Both the position numbers and the translations under genes were made by a program. Of a DNA stretch of 64,000 bases, positions 27,693 to 35,854 are shown one piece after another; position 1 is the first letter of the stretch; each line of letters starts with the position of its first letter. The stretch covers positions 1-64,000 of the forward strand of contig CALVAC010000012.1 in assembly GCA_944325435.1 (NCBI GenBank). Direction: 5' to 3'. The notes below the pieces were generated by a model. That model saw only the letters and a list, made by a program, of their open reading frames with translations, was not told the origin of the DNA and made no database searches. This DNA is from an uncultured Bacteroidales bacterium (GTDB lineage: Bacteria; Bacteroidota; Bacteroidia; Bacteroidales; UBA932).

Positions 27693-28460
27693 TCATTTCT
27701 CGATTACTTTCGGGTTACCGCCTTCAGGTGTCCCGGGATATCTTTCGAGGTATTGCCTGAACCTTTCCTTTATTATGTCACAGTATCTGTCCTCTGTCTC
27801 GAATCCGATGAACCTTCTGCCGAGCATCATAGCGGCTACCGCTGTCGTGCCTGAACCCATAAAAGGATCGAGGACAATGTCTCCGGGATCGGAGCTGATT
27901 TCGATATACGGGATACAGACCTTGAGGGGTTTCTGAGTCTCGTGCTTCATCCTTTCAGCCCCCATACAGATCGGAGATTCGATGAAATTGTGCATCTCGT
28001 TGACAGTCTTGAAATTCCATGTCTTGGGACTTCCTTTGGAGAAATGGATGCACATTTCCATACTGTTTGCGAACATCTTCCTTGTACTGATGGCAGGGAA
28101 AGGATTTGTCTTGTGCCAGTGGATGACCTTGCGGAACTGGAATCCTGCCCTCTCGACAATCCTGTTCAGGAACGACACATAGTCATCTCCGCACCACATA
28201 TAACCGCTCGCCCCATTCTTGCATACCCTGTAGAGTCCGCGAATCACATTCTCCATGAATCCGAGATAGTCCTCTTCCGATGCGAAGCCGTCGAACTTGA
28301 ATTCCGTGACCAAATCCTTGTGGTTCTTCAGTCCGGTGAGATTTCCTGCCCTGTTCTGATAATACGGAGGATCGGTGAATACAAGGTCGATCACACCGTC
28401 CGGAATTCTGTCCAGTCCCTTCAGACAGTCTTCTTTATAGACTACATTGGCATCCGTCAT
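27693..28460 (-). CDS. Orphan DNA methyltransferase (beta class, DPPY)
   Basis: 255 residues. The catalytic motif IV DPPY is at 30-33, and the SAM-binding motif I DPFMGSGTTAVAA at 198-210, in the IV-before-I order of the beta class. DPPY points to N6-adenine methylation, though N4-cytosine methylation cannot be excluded. A target-recognition region lies between (about 60-180). No restriction endonuclease gene is adjacent, so it is an orphan enzyme, possibly regulatory or phage derived. It lies between the convergent nnrD and the tRNA-Lys pair. Confidence 0.92.
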   Translation of the reverse strand: MTDANVVYKEDCLKGLDRIPDGVIDLVFTDPPYYQNRAGNLTGLKNHKDLVTEFKFDGFASEEDYLGFMENVIRGLYRVCKNGASGYMWCGDDYVSFLNRIVERAGFQFRKVIHWHKTNPFPAISTRKMFANSMEMCIHFSKGSPKTWNFKTVNEMHNFIESPICMGAERMKHETQKPLKVCIPYIEISSDPGDIVLDPFMGSGTTAVAAMMLGRRFIGFETEDRYCDIIKERFRQYLERYPGTPEGGNPKVIEK

Positions 28461-28475
28461 ATCCCCTGAGGTTGA

Positions 28476-28510
28476 AAAAAAAGCGAACTTGTCATCAAGC
28501 CCGCTTTTTA
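28476..28510 (-). terminator. Rho-independent terminator after the tRNA-Lys genes
   Basis: On the minus strand: AAAAAGCGGGCTTG, loop ATGA, CAAGTTCGCTTTTT with a run of T. The stem is CTTG/CAAG plus GCG/CGC separated by a small internal mismatch. Ends the tRNA transcript before the methyltransferase gene. Confidence 0.82.
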
Positions 28511-28521
28511 TGATATTTTTG

Positions 28522-28594
28522 TGCTCCCTCAGGGGCTCGAACCCTGGACCCCAACATTAAGAGTGTCGTGCTCTACCAACTGAGCTAAGGAAGC
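28522..28594 (-). tRNA. tRNA-Lys (CTT)
   Basis: 73-base cloverleaf on the minus strand. Acceptor GCTTCCT pairs with AGGGAGC plus discriminator A; D-arm GCTC...GAGC; anticodon stem CGACA/TGTTG with loop CTCTTAA, anticodon CTT (Lys); T-arm has GGTTCGAGCC. No encoded CCA. Confidence 0.97.
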
Positions 28595-28620
28595 GGTAAT
28601 TCAGTTTCAAAGAAACTTCG

Positions 28621-28693
28621 TGATCCGTTTGGGGCTCGAACCCAAGACCCCAACATTAAAAGTGTTGTGCTCTACCTGCTGAGCTAACGGATC
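28621..28693 (-). tRNA. tRNA-Lys (TTT)
   Basis: 73-base cloverleaf on the minus strand. Acceptor GATCCGT pairs with ACGGATC plus discriminator A; anticodon stem CAACA/TGTTG with loop CTTTTAA, anticodon TTT (Lys); T-arm has GGGTTCGAGCCC. It lies 26 bases upstream of tRNA-Lys(CTT), so both Lys codons are served by one transcript. Confidence 0.97.
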
Positions 28694-28836
28694 AATCCTT
28701 AGTCCGAACCGGAACGGCCAGAAGGCTGTTTCCTAAAACGGATTGCAAAGGTATACCTTTCGGATTAAAAATCCAAATATTTTTTGAAAAATATCGAGAT
28801 TTTTGTCCGCGACCACTGGCCCGGACATCTGTCCTG

Positions 28837-29940
28837 TCAGCGGATATTTTCTGTAAGTTCTTTAAGAATAATTCTTTCCGCAGAATTGACCCATTCTATG
28901 AATTTCTCGTTCGGCTGATAGCTGTCCGAAAATTCCAGCAATGCGGAAAGGTCGAATGTCCCTGCGGATATCCCCGCACCGTTTCTTGTGGCATCGAAAG
29001 CATTGATTTCCTGTTCGATGTGTGACGGCACCATCAGTATCGGCTTGCCGAGATACATCGCTTCGCATACGGATTCGAAGCCTGCGGTACTTGCGTATGC
29101 ACCGCAGCCGGCCATCTGGCGGAGAAACTCCCTGTCATCTATCAGATAGAAACTGAGTGTGTCATCGATTTTCTTGACCGGTCCTTCAGACCATTTGTCC
29201 CAGAAGAACTTCAGCTTTACATCCGGATGTCCGTTATGCCAAGACTCCACTTCGCCGGCAAATCCTGTGTTGAGCATATATCCGAGAATGTAGTCACCCC
29301 GGGATATGGCTGGTGTCGGGCTGCCGTCCGGATTCCTGAGATTCAGCACATCCGGCCTTAGCAGAGGGGGCACCACCCTGATTTTCCTGACCGGGTCATC
29401 CGGGAGATGGTTGAAGGACAGGGCGAGCAGTTTGCATGAACCGAAAGAGTTGATCCTCGACAGTACATTGATGCCTTCATGTCCGGGATATTTCATAAGT
29501 GGCAGACCGAATCCCTTGTGCAGGAACAGGTACTGGTGCCCGATGCTGACACACGGAACCTTAAGCCTGCGCCCCATATAGGCCAGCCCGACAAGCAGTT
29601 CGTAGAAATTGACGACGACATCCGCCCCGGTCTCTATGGCTGTCCTGCGTATCCTTCTGATGCTCGGGAAGTATTTCACGAATGCAAACACATTGTACAG
29701 CACGGTCCTGACCATGTTCGGCTTACGGTTCTTGTGGGACGGACGGAAATTCATGCTGGTGTATTCTGTAACCGGAGCAGAGACGGCCCTCAGAAAAAAC
29801 TCCGGGACCTTGCGTGTCGCACTTGTCCCTACCATGATGCCGACAACCTCATGGCCGTTTTTCAGCAGCATTTTCTCCAGAGTCATCGCCTGGGTCATAT
29901 GTCCCCGGCCTTCTCCCTGTACTACAAACAGATATTTCAT
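28837..29940 (-). CDS. GT-B glycosyltransferase family protein
   Basis: 367 residues. The N-terminus KYLFVVQGEGRGHMTQAM is the glycine-rich acceptor-side loop of MurG/UGT-like GT-B enzymes, and the C-terminal donor half has CGAYASTAGFESVCEAMYLGKPILMVP. It resembles the MJ1255 / diacylglycerol-glycosyltransferase-like group. It begins one base after the LpxH-like gene and lies in the same operon as manC, so envelope glycolipid or polysaccharide synthesis is likely; the exact substrate is unknown. Confidence 0.88.
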   Translation of the reverse strand: MKYLFVVQGEGRGHMTQAMTLEKMLLKNGHEVVGIMVGTSATRKVPEFFLRAVSAPVTEYTSMNFRPSHKNRKPNMVRTVLYNVFAFVKYFPSIRRIRRTAIETGADVVVNFYELLVGLAYMGRRLKVPCVSIGHQYLFLHKGFGLPLMKYPGHEGINVLSRINSFGSCKLLALSFNHLPDDPVRKIRVVPPLLRPDVLNLRNPDGSPTPAISRGDYILGYMLNTGFAGEVESWHNGHPDVKLKFFWDKWSEGPVKKIDDTLSFYLIDDREFLRQMAGCGAYASTAGFESVCEAMYLGKPILMVPSHIEQEINAFDATRNGAGISAGTFDLSALLEFSDSYQPNEKFIEWVNSAERIILKELTENIR

Positions 29941-29941
29941 A

Positions 29942-30685
29942 TCAGAATCTCATTATTGTCCAGTTGCCGTCATCATCCTCTACAAGTGCGGAGAGCGATT
30001 CTACCCAGTCCCCGGAATTGAGATAGCGTATGCCGCCGATCATCCTGTCCTCCGGGCAGTGGGTATGGCCGCATATCACTCCGTCGCATTTGTGTGCCCT
30101 GGCCACATCCGTGACCATATCCTCGAAATCCGTTATGGACGACACGGCTTTCTTGACTTTTCTTTTTATGGCAGCCGACAATGAATAATACGGTTTTCCT
30201 CTCCACGACCTGTTCCTGTTGTACAGCTGGTTCAGTCTCAGAAGGATCCTGTAGCCGAGGTCTCCCAGCTTGGCGAGCCATTCCATGTTGGAGGATATGC
30301 TGTCGAAAATGTCGCCGTGCGTCACGAAATACCGGCGGTCACCGCTTGTGAGTATATAGTCCCTGAGGATTGTTATATTGGAGAAAGACAATGGTACAAC
30401 ATAGTCGAAGAAGGCATCGTGATTACCCACAATGTATATCACCTCGGTGTCCTTGTTCTCCATCATCTTCATTATGATTTTCAGCAGTCTGGTGTATTCC
30501 GGCTTCCAGCGCCTGTCGGAGGAACGCCGCAGCTGCCAGCCGTCGATGATGTCCCCGTTCAGAATCAGCCTGTCGCAGTCTACCGAACTGAGGAATTCAC
30601 TTGCCTGCAATGCCTTGGACTGCTTGTATCCGAGATGGATGTCGGACACGACTACCGTCCTGTAATGTCTTCTCTGCACTGTCAT
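29942..30685 (-). CDS. UDP-2,3-diacylglucosamine diphosphatase-like metallophosphoesterase
   Basis: 247 residues from the ATG at 30685, which overlaps the manC stop as ATGA; the longer frame to 30736 lies inside manC and is rejected. Calcineurin-like motifs are SDIHLG near 13, NGDIIDGW near 41, GNHDAFF near 84 and CGHTHCPED near 208. Similar to LpxH-family proteins, which release lipid X from UDP-diacylglucosamine in lipid A synthesis, though some relatives have other phosphoester substrates. The neighbouring glycosyltransferase and manC support an envelope role. Confidence 0.88.
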   Translation of the reverse strand: MTVQRRHYRTVVVSDIHLGYKQSKALQASEFLSSVDCDRLILNGDIIDGWQLRRSSDRRWKPEYTRLLKIIMKMMENKDTEVIYIVGNHDAFFDYVVPLSFSNITILRDYILTSGDRRYFVTHGDIFDSISSNMEWLAKLGDLGYRILLRLNQLYNRNRSWRGKPYYSLSAAIKRKVKKAVSSITDFEDMVTDVARAHKCDGVICGHTHCPEDRMIGGIRYLNSGDWVESLSALVEDDDGNWTIMRF

Positions 30686-31731
30686 ATCTTCCGCGCTGAA
30701 AAATCCTTTATATTCTGTTCTTCCTCCAGACGGCACACGAGCAGGCGGCCATCCTTGCTGGCCACCACATAGCCGTCCAGTCCTTCGATGACCACGGGGC
30801 CTGCGCCATCCGTATGCACGATGCAGTCCGAGCAGTTGAAAAGCCTGACATCTTTCCCGACCACGGCATTCCCGAGACTGTCAGTGCATGTATGAGACCT
30901 GACTGAACTCCAGCTTCCGAGATCGCTCCAGCCCGGGGAACTGACGATGACATGGATGTCATCCGATTTTTCCATCACTGCGTAGTCGATGGATATCTTC
31001 TCGCATACGGGGAAAAGCCTTGACAGCTCATCCTGTTCGGAGCATGTGTAGAATACATCGGACAGTTCATCCATTATCCCTGCTATCTGCGGTGCGAACC
31101 TGTGCAGCTGTTCCCGTATCGTCCTTGCGTTCCAGATGAATATGCCTGCGTTCCAGAAGAAGCCTCCTTCTGCCAGATATGATTTTGCGGTCTGCAGGTC
31201 CGGCTTTTCCCGGAATTCGGACACCCTGGTTATCCTGCCTTCCCTGGCTTCCGGAGCATGGATATATCCGTATCCTGTCTCAGGCCTGGTCGGTGAGATT
31301 CCTATCGTGACTATGTTGCCGCTGTGTTCCGTGAAAGCCAGGGCAGTGCGGATATCGGCTGCGAATCTTTCCCTGTCGATGACCAGGGCATCGGATGGAG
31401 TTACCACAATGTTTGCATCAGGATGCCGTTTCGCTATCTTCCAGCAAGCATAAGCTATGCAGGGAGCGGTGTTTCTAGGCTCCGGTTCAGCAAGTATGTT
31501 GTCGGAAGGGATGCCTGGAAGCTGGACCTTCACCATATCGACATACCGTCCTGAAGTCACCACCCAGAAATTCTCCATCGGGCATATCCCTTTGAAACGG
31601 TCGACTGTCAGCTGTATCAGTGATTTCCCGACACCGAGGATATCGATGAACTGCTTCGGCATATCCGGCGTGCTCGCCGGCCAAAGCCTGCTGCCGATGC
31701 CTCCAGCCATTATCACAACATGAGTGTCCAT
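30682..31731 (-). CDS. manC: Mannose-1-phosphate guanylyltransferase
   Basis: 349 residues from the ATG at 31731, which places the nucleotidyltransferase signature at the N-terminus as in the family: VVIMAGGIGSRLWPAS, then PKQFIDIL. The frame opens at 31839 but that extension is not family-like. It makes GDP-mannose from mannose-1-P and GTP. Other marks are VTPSDALV, ETGYGYI, EFREKPD, FFWNAGIFIW and GWSDLGSW. No phosphomannose isomerase domain is fused. First gene of a three-gene coupled set with the LpxH-like and glycosyltransferase genes. Confidence 0.94.
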   Translation of the reverse strand: MDTHVVIMAGGIGSRLWPASTPDMPKQFIDILGVGKSLIQLTVDRFKGICPMENFWVVTSGRYVDMVKVQLPGIPSDNILAEPEPRNTAPCIAYACWKIAKRHPDANIVVTPSDALVIDRERFAADIRTALAFTEHSGNIVTIGISPTRPETGYGYIHAPEAREGRITRVSEFREKPDLQTAKSYLAEGGFFWNAGIFIWNARTIREQLHRFAPQIAGIMDELSDVFYTCSEQDELSRLFPVCEKISIDYAVMEKSDDIHVIVSSPGWSDLGSWSSVRSHTCTDSLGNAVVGKDVRLFNCSDCIVHTDGAGPVVIEGLDGYVVASKDGRLLVCRLEEEQNIKDFSARKI

Positions 31732-31835
31732 ATCATAAAACCGGTAATAGACTGTAAAGATATCAAATTTTGGAATCCGGTAAAAGCCGTTCAGGGAATT
31801 TTCGGGATCAGATATGGAGCCGGCTGACATCTGTG

Positions 31836-32663
31836 TCACCAGCGTCCGGATGCACCGCCTCCTCCGAAGTCACCTCCTCCGAAGCCTCCGAAACCTCCTC
31901 CGGAAAATCCGCCGCCGTCAAATCCTCCATTGAAACCTCCCGGATGACCGCCCCGGTGTCCTCTGCCGGAGAGTATGTTCCCTAAGATAATGCCCCGTAT
32001 CAGATCATCTGCATCCACTCCTCCTGAACCTCCGTTGTTGCCTCCTCTTCCGCCTTTCCCGTTGCTTCCGAGTATGGCAAAGAAAATGATGCTGAACAGG
32101 ATGAACATTGCAAGAAGCCCGAACAGACTGAATTCCGAACTGTCTCCGCGAGGTTCCGATATTTCTCCCGAAGCCAGCTGCATGAGGACGCGGCAGCCGG
32201 ACACGGTGCCTGCATAGTAGTCTCCAGCAGCGAAATGAGGAATCATTTCGCTGTCTATAATCCGTTTGCAGTAGATGTCCGGAATCGCGCCCTCGAGACC
32301 ATAGCCGGTACTTATTGCCACATCCCCGTATGAATCTCCGTACTTGGGTTTTATGAGCACCACGACACCGTTGTCGTGGCTTGCGGCACCTATGCCCCAG
32401 TCAAGTCCTATCTGTGTGGCGTATCCGGACGCGGAGTAACCTTCCAGATCGGATACGGTGACTACTGCAATCTGGTTGGATGTGCTGTCATCAAAAGCAG
32501 TCAGCATCCTTTCCAGCTGCATTGCCTGCCCCGGGGAGAATATCCCGGCGAAGTCGTTTACGAGCCTTGCCGGTTCGGGCCTGGCTGGTATGGCATTGAG
32601 TGCCTCGGATGCTGCAATGCACAGTGCTACAGCAGATATGATTCTTTTCAGGACTGTCCGCAT
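31836..32663 (-). CDS. TPM-domain (YgcG-type) membrane protein
   Basis: 275 residues: signal peptide (IISAVALCIAASEALNA), TPM domain at about 30-165 (LVNDFAGIFSPGQAMQLERM, NQIAVVTVSDLEGYS, GYGLEGAIPD), one transmembrane helix near 188-206 (LFGLLAMFILFSIIFFAILG) and a low-complexity Gly/Phe-rich tail ending FGGGGASGRW. TPM proteins are often paired with LemA, as here (41 bases downstream of lemA). Roles reported for the family include phosphatase activity and photosystem repair in plants; in gut bacteria the role is not known. Confidence 0.92.
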   Translation of the reverse strand: MRTVLKRIISAVALCIAASEALNAIPARPEPARLVNDFAGIFSPGQAMQLERMLTAFDDSTSNQIAVVTVSDLEGYSASGYATQIGLDWGIGAASHDNGVVVLIKPKYGDSYGDVAISTGYGLEGAIPDIYCKRIIDSEMIPHFAAGDYYAGTVSGCRVLMQLASGEISEPRGDSSEFSLFGLLAMFILFSIIFFAILGSNGKGGRGGNNGGSGGVDADDLIRGIILGNILSGRGHRGGHPGGFNGGFDGGGFSGGGFGGFGGGDFGGGGASGRW

Positions 32664-32703
32664 CGTGTATGCGCTTCAGAAATGCCCTCTCCGACAGGAA
32701 TGG

Positions 32704-33294
32704 CTAAAATTCAACCACTGGAGCCGTGTCTGCCCCATCCGCGGCCTTGAAATAACCCTTCGTCTCGAAGTTGAAGATGGAGGCGATGATATTGGCCGGG
32801 AAACTGCGCACGCTGACATTGTATGCCCTGGCGGTATCGTTGTATTTTTTCCTTTCGGTCGCTATCCTGTTTTCTGTACCCTCCAGCTGTGCCTGAAGGT
32901 CTGCGAAATTGCTGTTGGCCTTCAGGTCAGGGTAGTTCTCTGTGATCATCATAAGCCTTCCGAGTGCGGATCCGAGTTCTCCCTGGGCTGCCTGGAATTC
33001 TGCGATTTCATCTTCCGACAGCTGGTCAGGATTCACGGTGACCTGGGTAGCCTTCGCTCTGGCGGCTATCACTCCCTCCAGCGTCTCGGATTCATGCTCT
33101 GCATATCCCTTTACCGTAGCCACAAGGTTCGGTATAAGATCCGCCCTGCGCTGGTATACATTCTCTACCTGTGCCCATGCCGCGCTTACCTGCTCCTCTC
33201 CGGAAACGAGCCTGTTATATGAATTCTTCACCCAGAAGAACAGACCGGCAAGAATGACGGCTATTATTATTGATATGGTCAACCCTTTTTTCAT
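32704..33294 (-). CDS. lemA: LemA-family protein
   Basis: 196 residues with a single N-terminal membrane helix (LTISIIIAVILAGLFFWV) and a long helical body. Typical LemA segments: NRLVSGEEQVSAAWAQVENVYQRRADLIPNL split over 26-55, YPDLKANSNFADLQAQLEGTENRI near 130, and RSFPANIIASIF. It is the first gene of a lemA-TPM pair. The function is not firmly established; proposed as a membrane scaffold. Confidence 0.94.
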   Translation of the reverse strand: MKKGLTISIIIAVILAGLFFWVKNSYNRLVSGEEQVSAAWAQVENVYQRRADLIPNLVATVKGYAEHESETLEGVIAARAKATQVTVNPDQLSEDEIAEFQAAQGELGSALGRLMMITENYPDLKANSNFADLQAQLEGTENRIATERKKYNDTARAYNVSVRSFPANIIASIFNFETKGYFKAADGADTAPVVEF

Positions 33295-33360
33295 TGTTGG
33301 AAAACGTTAAATTGTGTTTTGTTGAAAATCATGAAAATATGTATCTGTCCCGGCCTTGGA

Positions 33361-34389
33361 TCAGTGCTCCCTTACACACCTTACAGATGCCCTGAAGGAG
33401 CCCTTGTCTGTCAGGAATGTCTGTATTTCCGGATTGTCCATATACAGACATTTTACAGGAGCCTGGTCTTCCGGTTCCTCTCCGGCATCAGGGGTGACCC
33501 AGAACACGGCTCTCTCATATATGCCGTGGAAGTCACCTGCGCTGAAATATCCGGCAGGAATGGCGCTGAATCCGGTTTCGTCGGTGATGTCCACTTTAGG
33601 CCAGAACTCCCACATCTTCTCGCCGTTGAAATATGCATCCGCCATCAGGTCTCCGCTCTGGAAGTCATCCTCCTGGTCCGCGGCATCTCCGGCCTGGCTG
33701 CCTGCGGTCTCGAGATATTCCTCCCATTCGGTCTCGGTAGGCAGTCTCCAGCCTTCAGGGCAGGCTTTCACCGCTTCATTATAATTATAGTATCTTCCGA
33801 AGATTCCGGACATGACTTCTACATTCGCGTACGGGATGCCGTATTCCTCTGTGTCCGGAGACACGGGCTCCTTGTCTGCAAGGTTCTGTATGAACCAGTC
33901 GAGCGGGCCGATCTGCCTGTAGAAATATGTCATTCCGTCCTCTCCCGTTATGCTCTCGAGGCCCGAGATGTCAATTCCGGTAATTGAGCCTTCTCCATCC
34001 AGACCGCTTTTGACAACGGTGGTGCTTCTTGAAGTGGAGATGCCGTAATATCCGGATGCGGATGCGGAGCATGTGACGGTGTATGTCCTGAGCCTCTCTC
34101 CGAAATTCAGCGAGAACTCTGTGCCGGTGGCGGAGCCTTCTCCGGATTCGTCTTCATCCTCGTTGACTGCCGGGTTGACTTCCCAAGAATATGTTATTTC
34201 GGCTCCATCGGGATTGCTGGCTCCGGAAGCGGTCATCTTCACCTCTTCGTTGATGCCGATGAAAGGGTCGAGACTGAATCTGACCGTTCCTCCCAGGGAT
34301 GGCAGGGTTGTCGAATCCTCATCTTTCTTGCATGCGGCTACGGCCAGCACCATCGTGGCTGCCGCCAGTATCATTCTTGTCTTTCCCAT
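33361..34389 (-). CDS. FISUMP-domain surface lipoprotein
   Basis: 342 residues from the ATG at 34389, where a lipoprotein signal starts (MGKTRMILAAATMVLAVAAC, lipobox Cys20). The middle (about 35-140) is Ig- or PKD-like beta domain (YSWEVNPAVNED, TYTVTCSASASGYYG), and the C-terminal half is the FISUMP (Fib_succ_major) domain: DWFIQNLAD, GRYYNYNEAVKACPEGWRLPTETEWEEY, SAIPAGYF, FWVTPD, SVRCVRE. Such proteins are surface exposed in Bacteroidetes and Fibrobacter; ligand unknown. It stands alone. Confidence 0.9.
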   Translation of the reverse strand: MGKTRMILAAATMVLAVAACKKDEDSTTLPSLGGTVRFSLDPFIGINEEVKMTASGASNPDGAEITYSWEVNPAVNEDEDESGEGSATGTEFSLNFGERLRTYTVTCSASASGYYGISTSRSTTVVKSGLDGEGSITGIDISGLESITGEDGMTYFYRQIGPLDWFIQNLADKEPVSPDTEEYGIPYANVEVMSGIFGRYYNYNEAVKACPEGWRLPTETEWEEYLETAGSQAGDAADQEDDFQSGDLMADAYFNGEKMWEFWPKVDITDETGFSAIPAGYFSAGDFHGIYERAVFWVTPDAGEEPEDQAPVKCLYMDNPEIQTFLTDKGSFRASVRCVREH

Positions 34390-34647
34390 CGTCGGCGTAT
34401 CTCTTTCATTAACGTCAGTTCGACGAATTAATTTATATTTTATTGTCAATCAATGTCATTTCGGTTACGGACGAAATCAGTCAACCTGATGCCGGCGATT
34501 TGGACCGCCCTGTTTCCGGCAGAGGCCACTCCCTGAAATTCATCCTGTACATTTCAACGAATGAAAGGTTTCGTTGATGAAACAATCCTACAAATATCAA
34601 TATTTTTTGCGAAAATCCGCTACCTTTGTACAAATTATTTGTCTGAT

Positions 34648-35784
34648 ATGCGGAAAAATTTAAGAAGCCTTGCAATGCCTTTCCTCAGGATGGGGCATTT
34701 TTCTTTGTGCGTTGCCATGGCTGCAACTATCTTTCTTGCCATATCCTGTGACAGGAAGGACAGGTATATTTCGATTACGGGATATGCCCAGGGCGGCACA
34801 TATATGGTCAAGCTGAATCTCGGTAACGGCAGGAACGTGGTGAAAGTGGAGCCTGAGGATATCAAGGAAGGTATAGATTCTGTAATTTCCGCGGTGGACA
34901 GTTCCCTGTCAGGATATAACAGGGAGTCTCTCCTGACTCGGTTCAACAGTGGTGAGAGGATTGTGCCTGACAGCATTTTCCTGGATATTTACAGTGTGTC
35001 GTACAGATTTTTCGAAGAGACGGGAGGAGCGTTCGATGTGGCATCCGGCCCGTTGTTCGATATATGGGGTTTCGGTTTCAGGGATGGAGCCTTCCCTACA
35101 GACAGGGAAGTGGCGGAGGTCAGGTCGCTCTGCGGGATGGACAGGCTGCGGCAGGATATCGGGAATGCGCTTGCCCCGGATGGCTCACTTTCTCTCAGGG
35201 ACCTGGTCCTGCAGGATGATGCCAGGGGACTGCCGCGTCTGAACTACAATGCCATCGCCCAGGGATACACCTGTGACCTCGTTGCCAGGTATCTCTATTC
35301 CATAGGTGTGGAAGACATGCTGGTCGATATAGGTGGCGAGATCTATTGCGATGGGCTGAACCCATCAGGCAATCCGTGGACGGTGGGGGTAGACAGACCG
35401 GTTGATGGCAACAATGTTCCGGGAGCGATGCTGCAGGGTACCCTTTCTACGGATGGGGGCCCGTGCGGGATTGTCACATCCGGGAACTACCGCAAATTCT
35501 ATGTGAGGGATGGGAAGAAATATGCCCATACCGTCGATCCACGTACCGGATATCCTGCGGCCGATTCCCTGTTGAGCGCGACAGTGATAGCTGCCGATGC
35601 CACGACTGCCGATGCTCTGGCCACATACTGTATGGTCATCGGATTCGAGAAGTCAAAAGAGTTCATTATGGGCCGGCCTGACCTGAAGGGCTATCTCATA
35701 TATGCGCGTTCCGGAGACGATGCCGCTGAAGCAGATGGGGATGCTGCTGATCCGGAGAGGTTCGGCACGTGGATGTCAGACTGA
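34648..35784 (+). CDS. apbE: FAD:protein FMN transferase (ApbE family) lipoprotein
   Basis: 378 residues from the ATG at 34648. N-terminal lipoprotein signal with Cys at FLAISCDRK. ApbE features: AQGGTYMVKL, DSSLSGYNRESLLTRFN, GGAFDVASGPLFDIWGFG, NAIAQGYTCDLVARYLYSIG, DIGGEIYCDG and YAHTVDPRTGYPA. It attaches FMN to Thr of redox proteins such as NqrB/NqrC and RnfG/D using FAD. Conserved His/Asp metal ligands are present. A TACCTTTG box at 34621-34628 supports this start over the longer frame from 34561. Confidence 0.93.
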   Translation: MRKNLRSLAMPFLRMGHFSLCVAMAATIFLAISCDRKDRYISITGYAQGGTYMVKLNLGNGRNVVKVEPEDIKEGIDSVISAVDSSLSGYNRESLLTRFNSGERIVPDSIFLDIYSVSYRFFEETGGAFDVASGPLFDIWGFGFRDGAFPTDREVAEVRSLCGMDRLRQDIGNALAPDGSLSLRDLVLQDDARGLPRLNYNAIAQGYTCDLVARYLYSIGVEDMLVDIGGEIYCDGLNPSGNPWTVGVDRPVDGNNVPGAMLQGTLSTDGGPCGIVTSGNYRKFYVRDGKKYAHTVDPRTGYPAADSLLSATVIAADATTADALATYCMVIGFEKSKEFIMGRPDLKGYLIYARSGDDAAEADGDAADPERFGTWMSD

Positions 35785-35854
35785 TGCTGCATTAGCGATT
35801 CCAAGAAATCGCACCTGCCACGACCCTTGTTTAATTTCAGCGAACCTACTTTGG

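Noticed and set aside
28522..28693. Tandem tRNA genes as an array or integration scar
   Set aside because: Both are complete tRNA-Lys genes with different anticodons; no repeated 3' end or integrase is nearby.
31836..32020. Gly/Phe-rich repeat as a separate tandem repeat element
   Set aside because: It is the normal low-complexity tail of TPM proteins.
35795..35812. GCGATT/AATCGC hairpin after apbE
   Set aside because: No T-run follows; the stem is only 6 bp, so it is not supported as a terminator.
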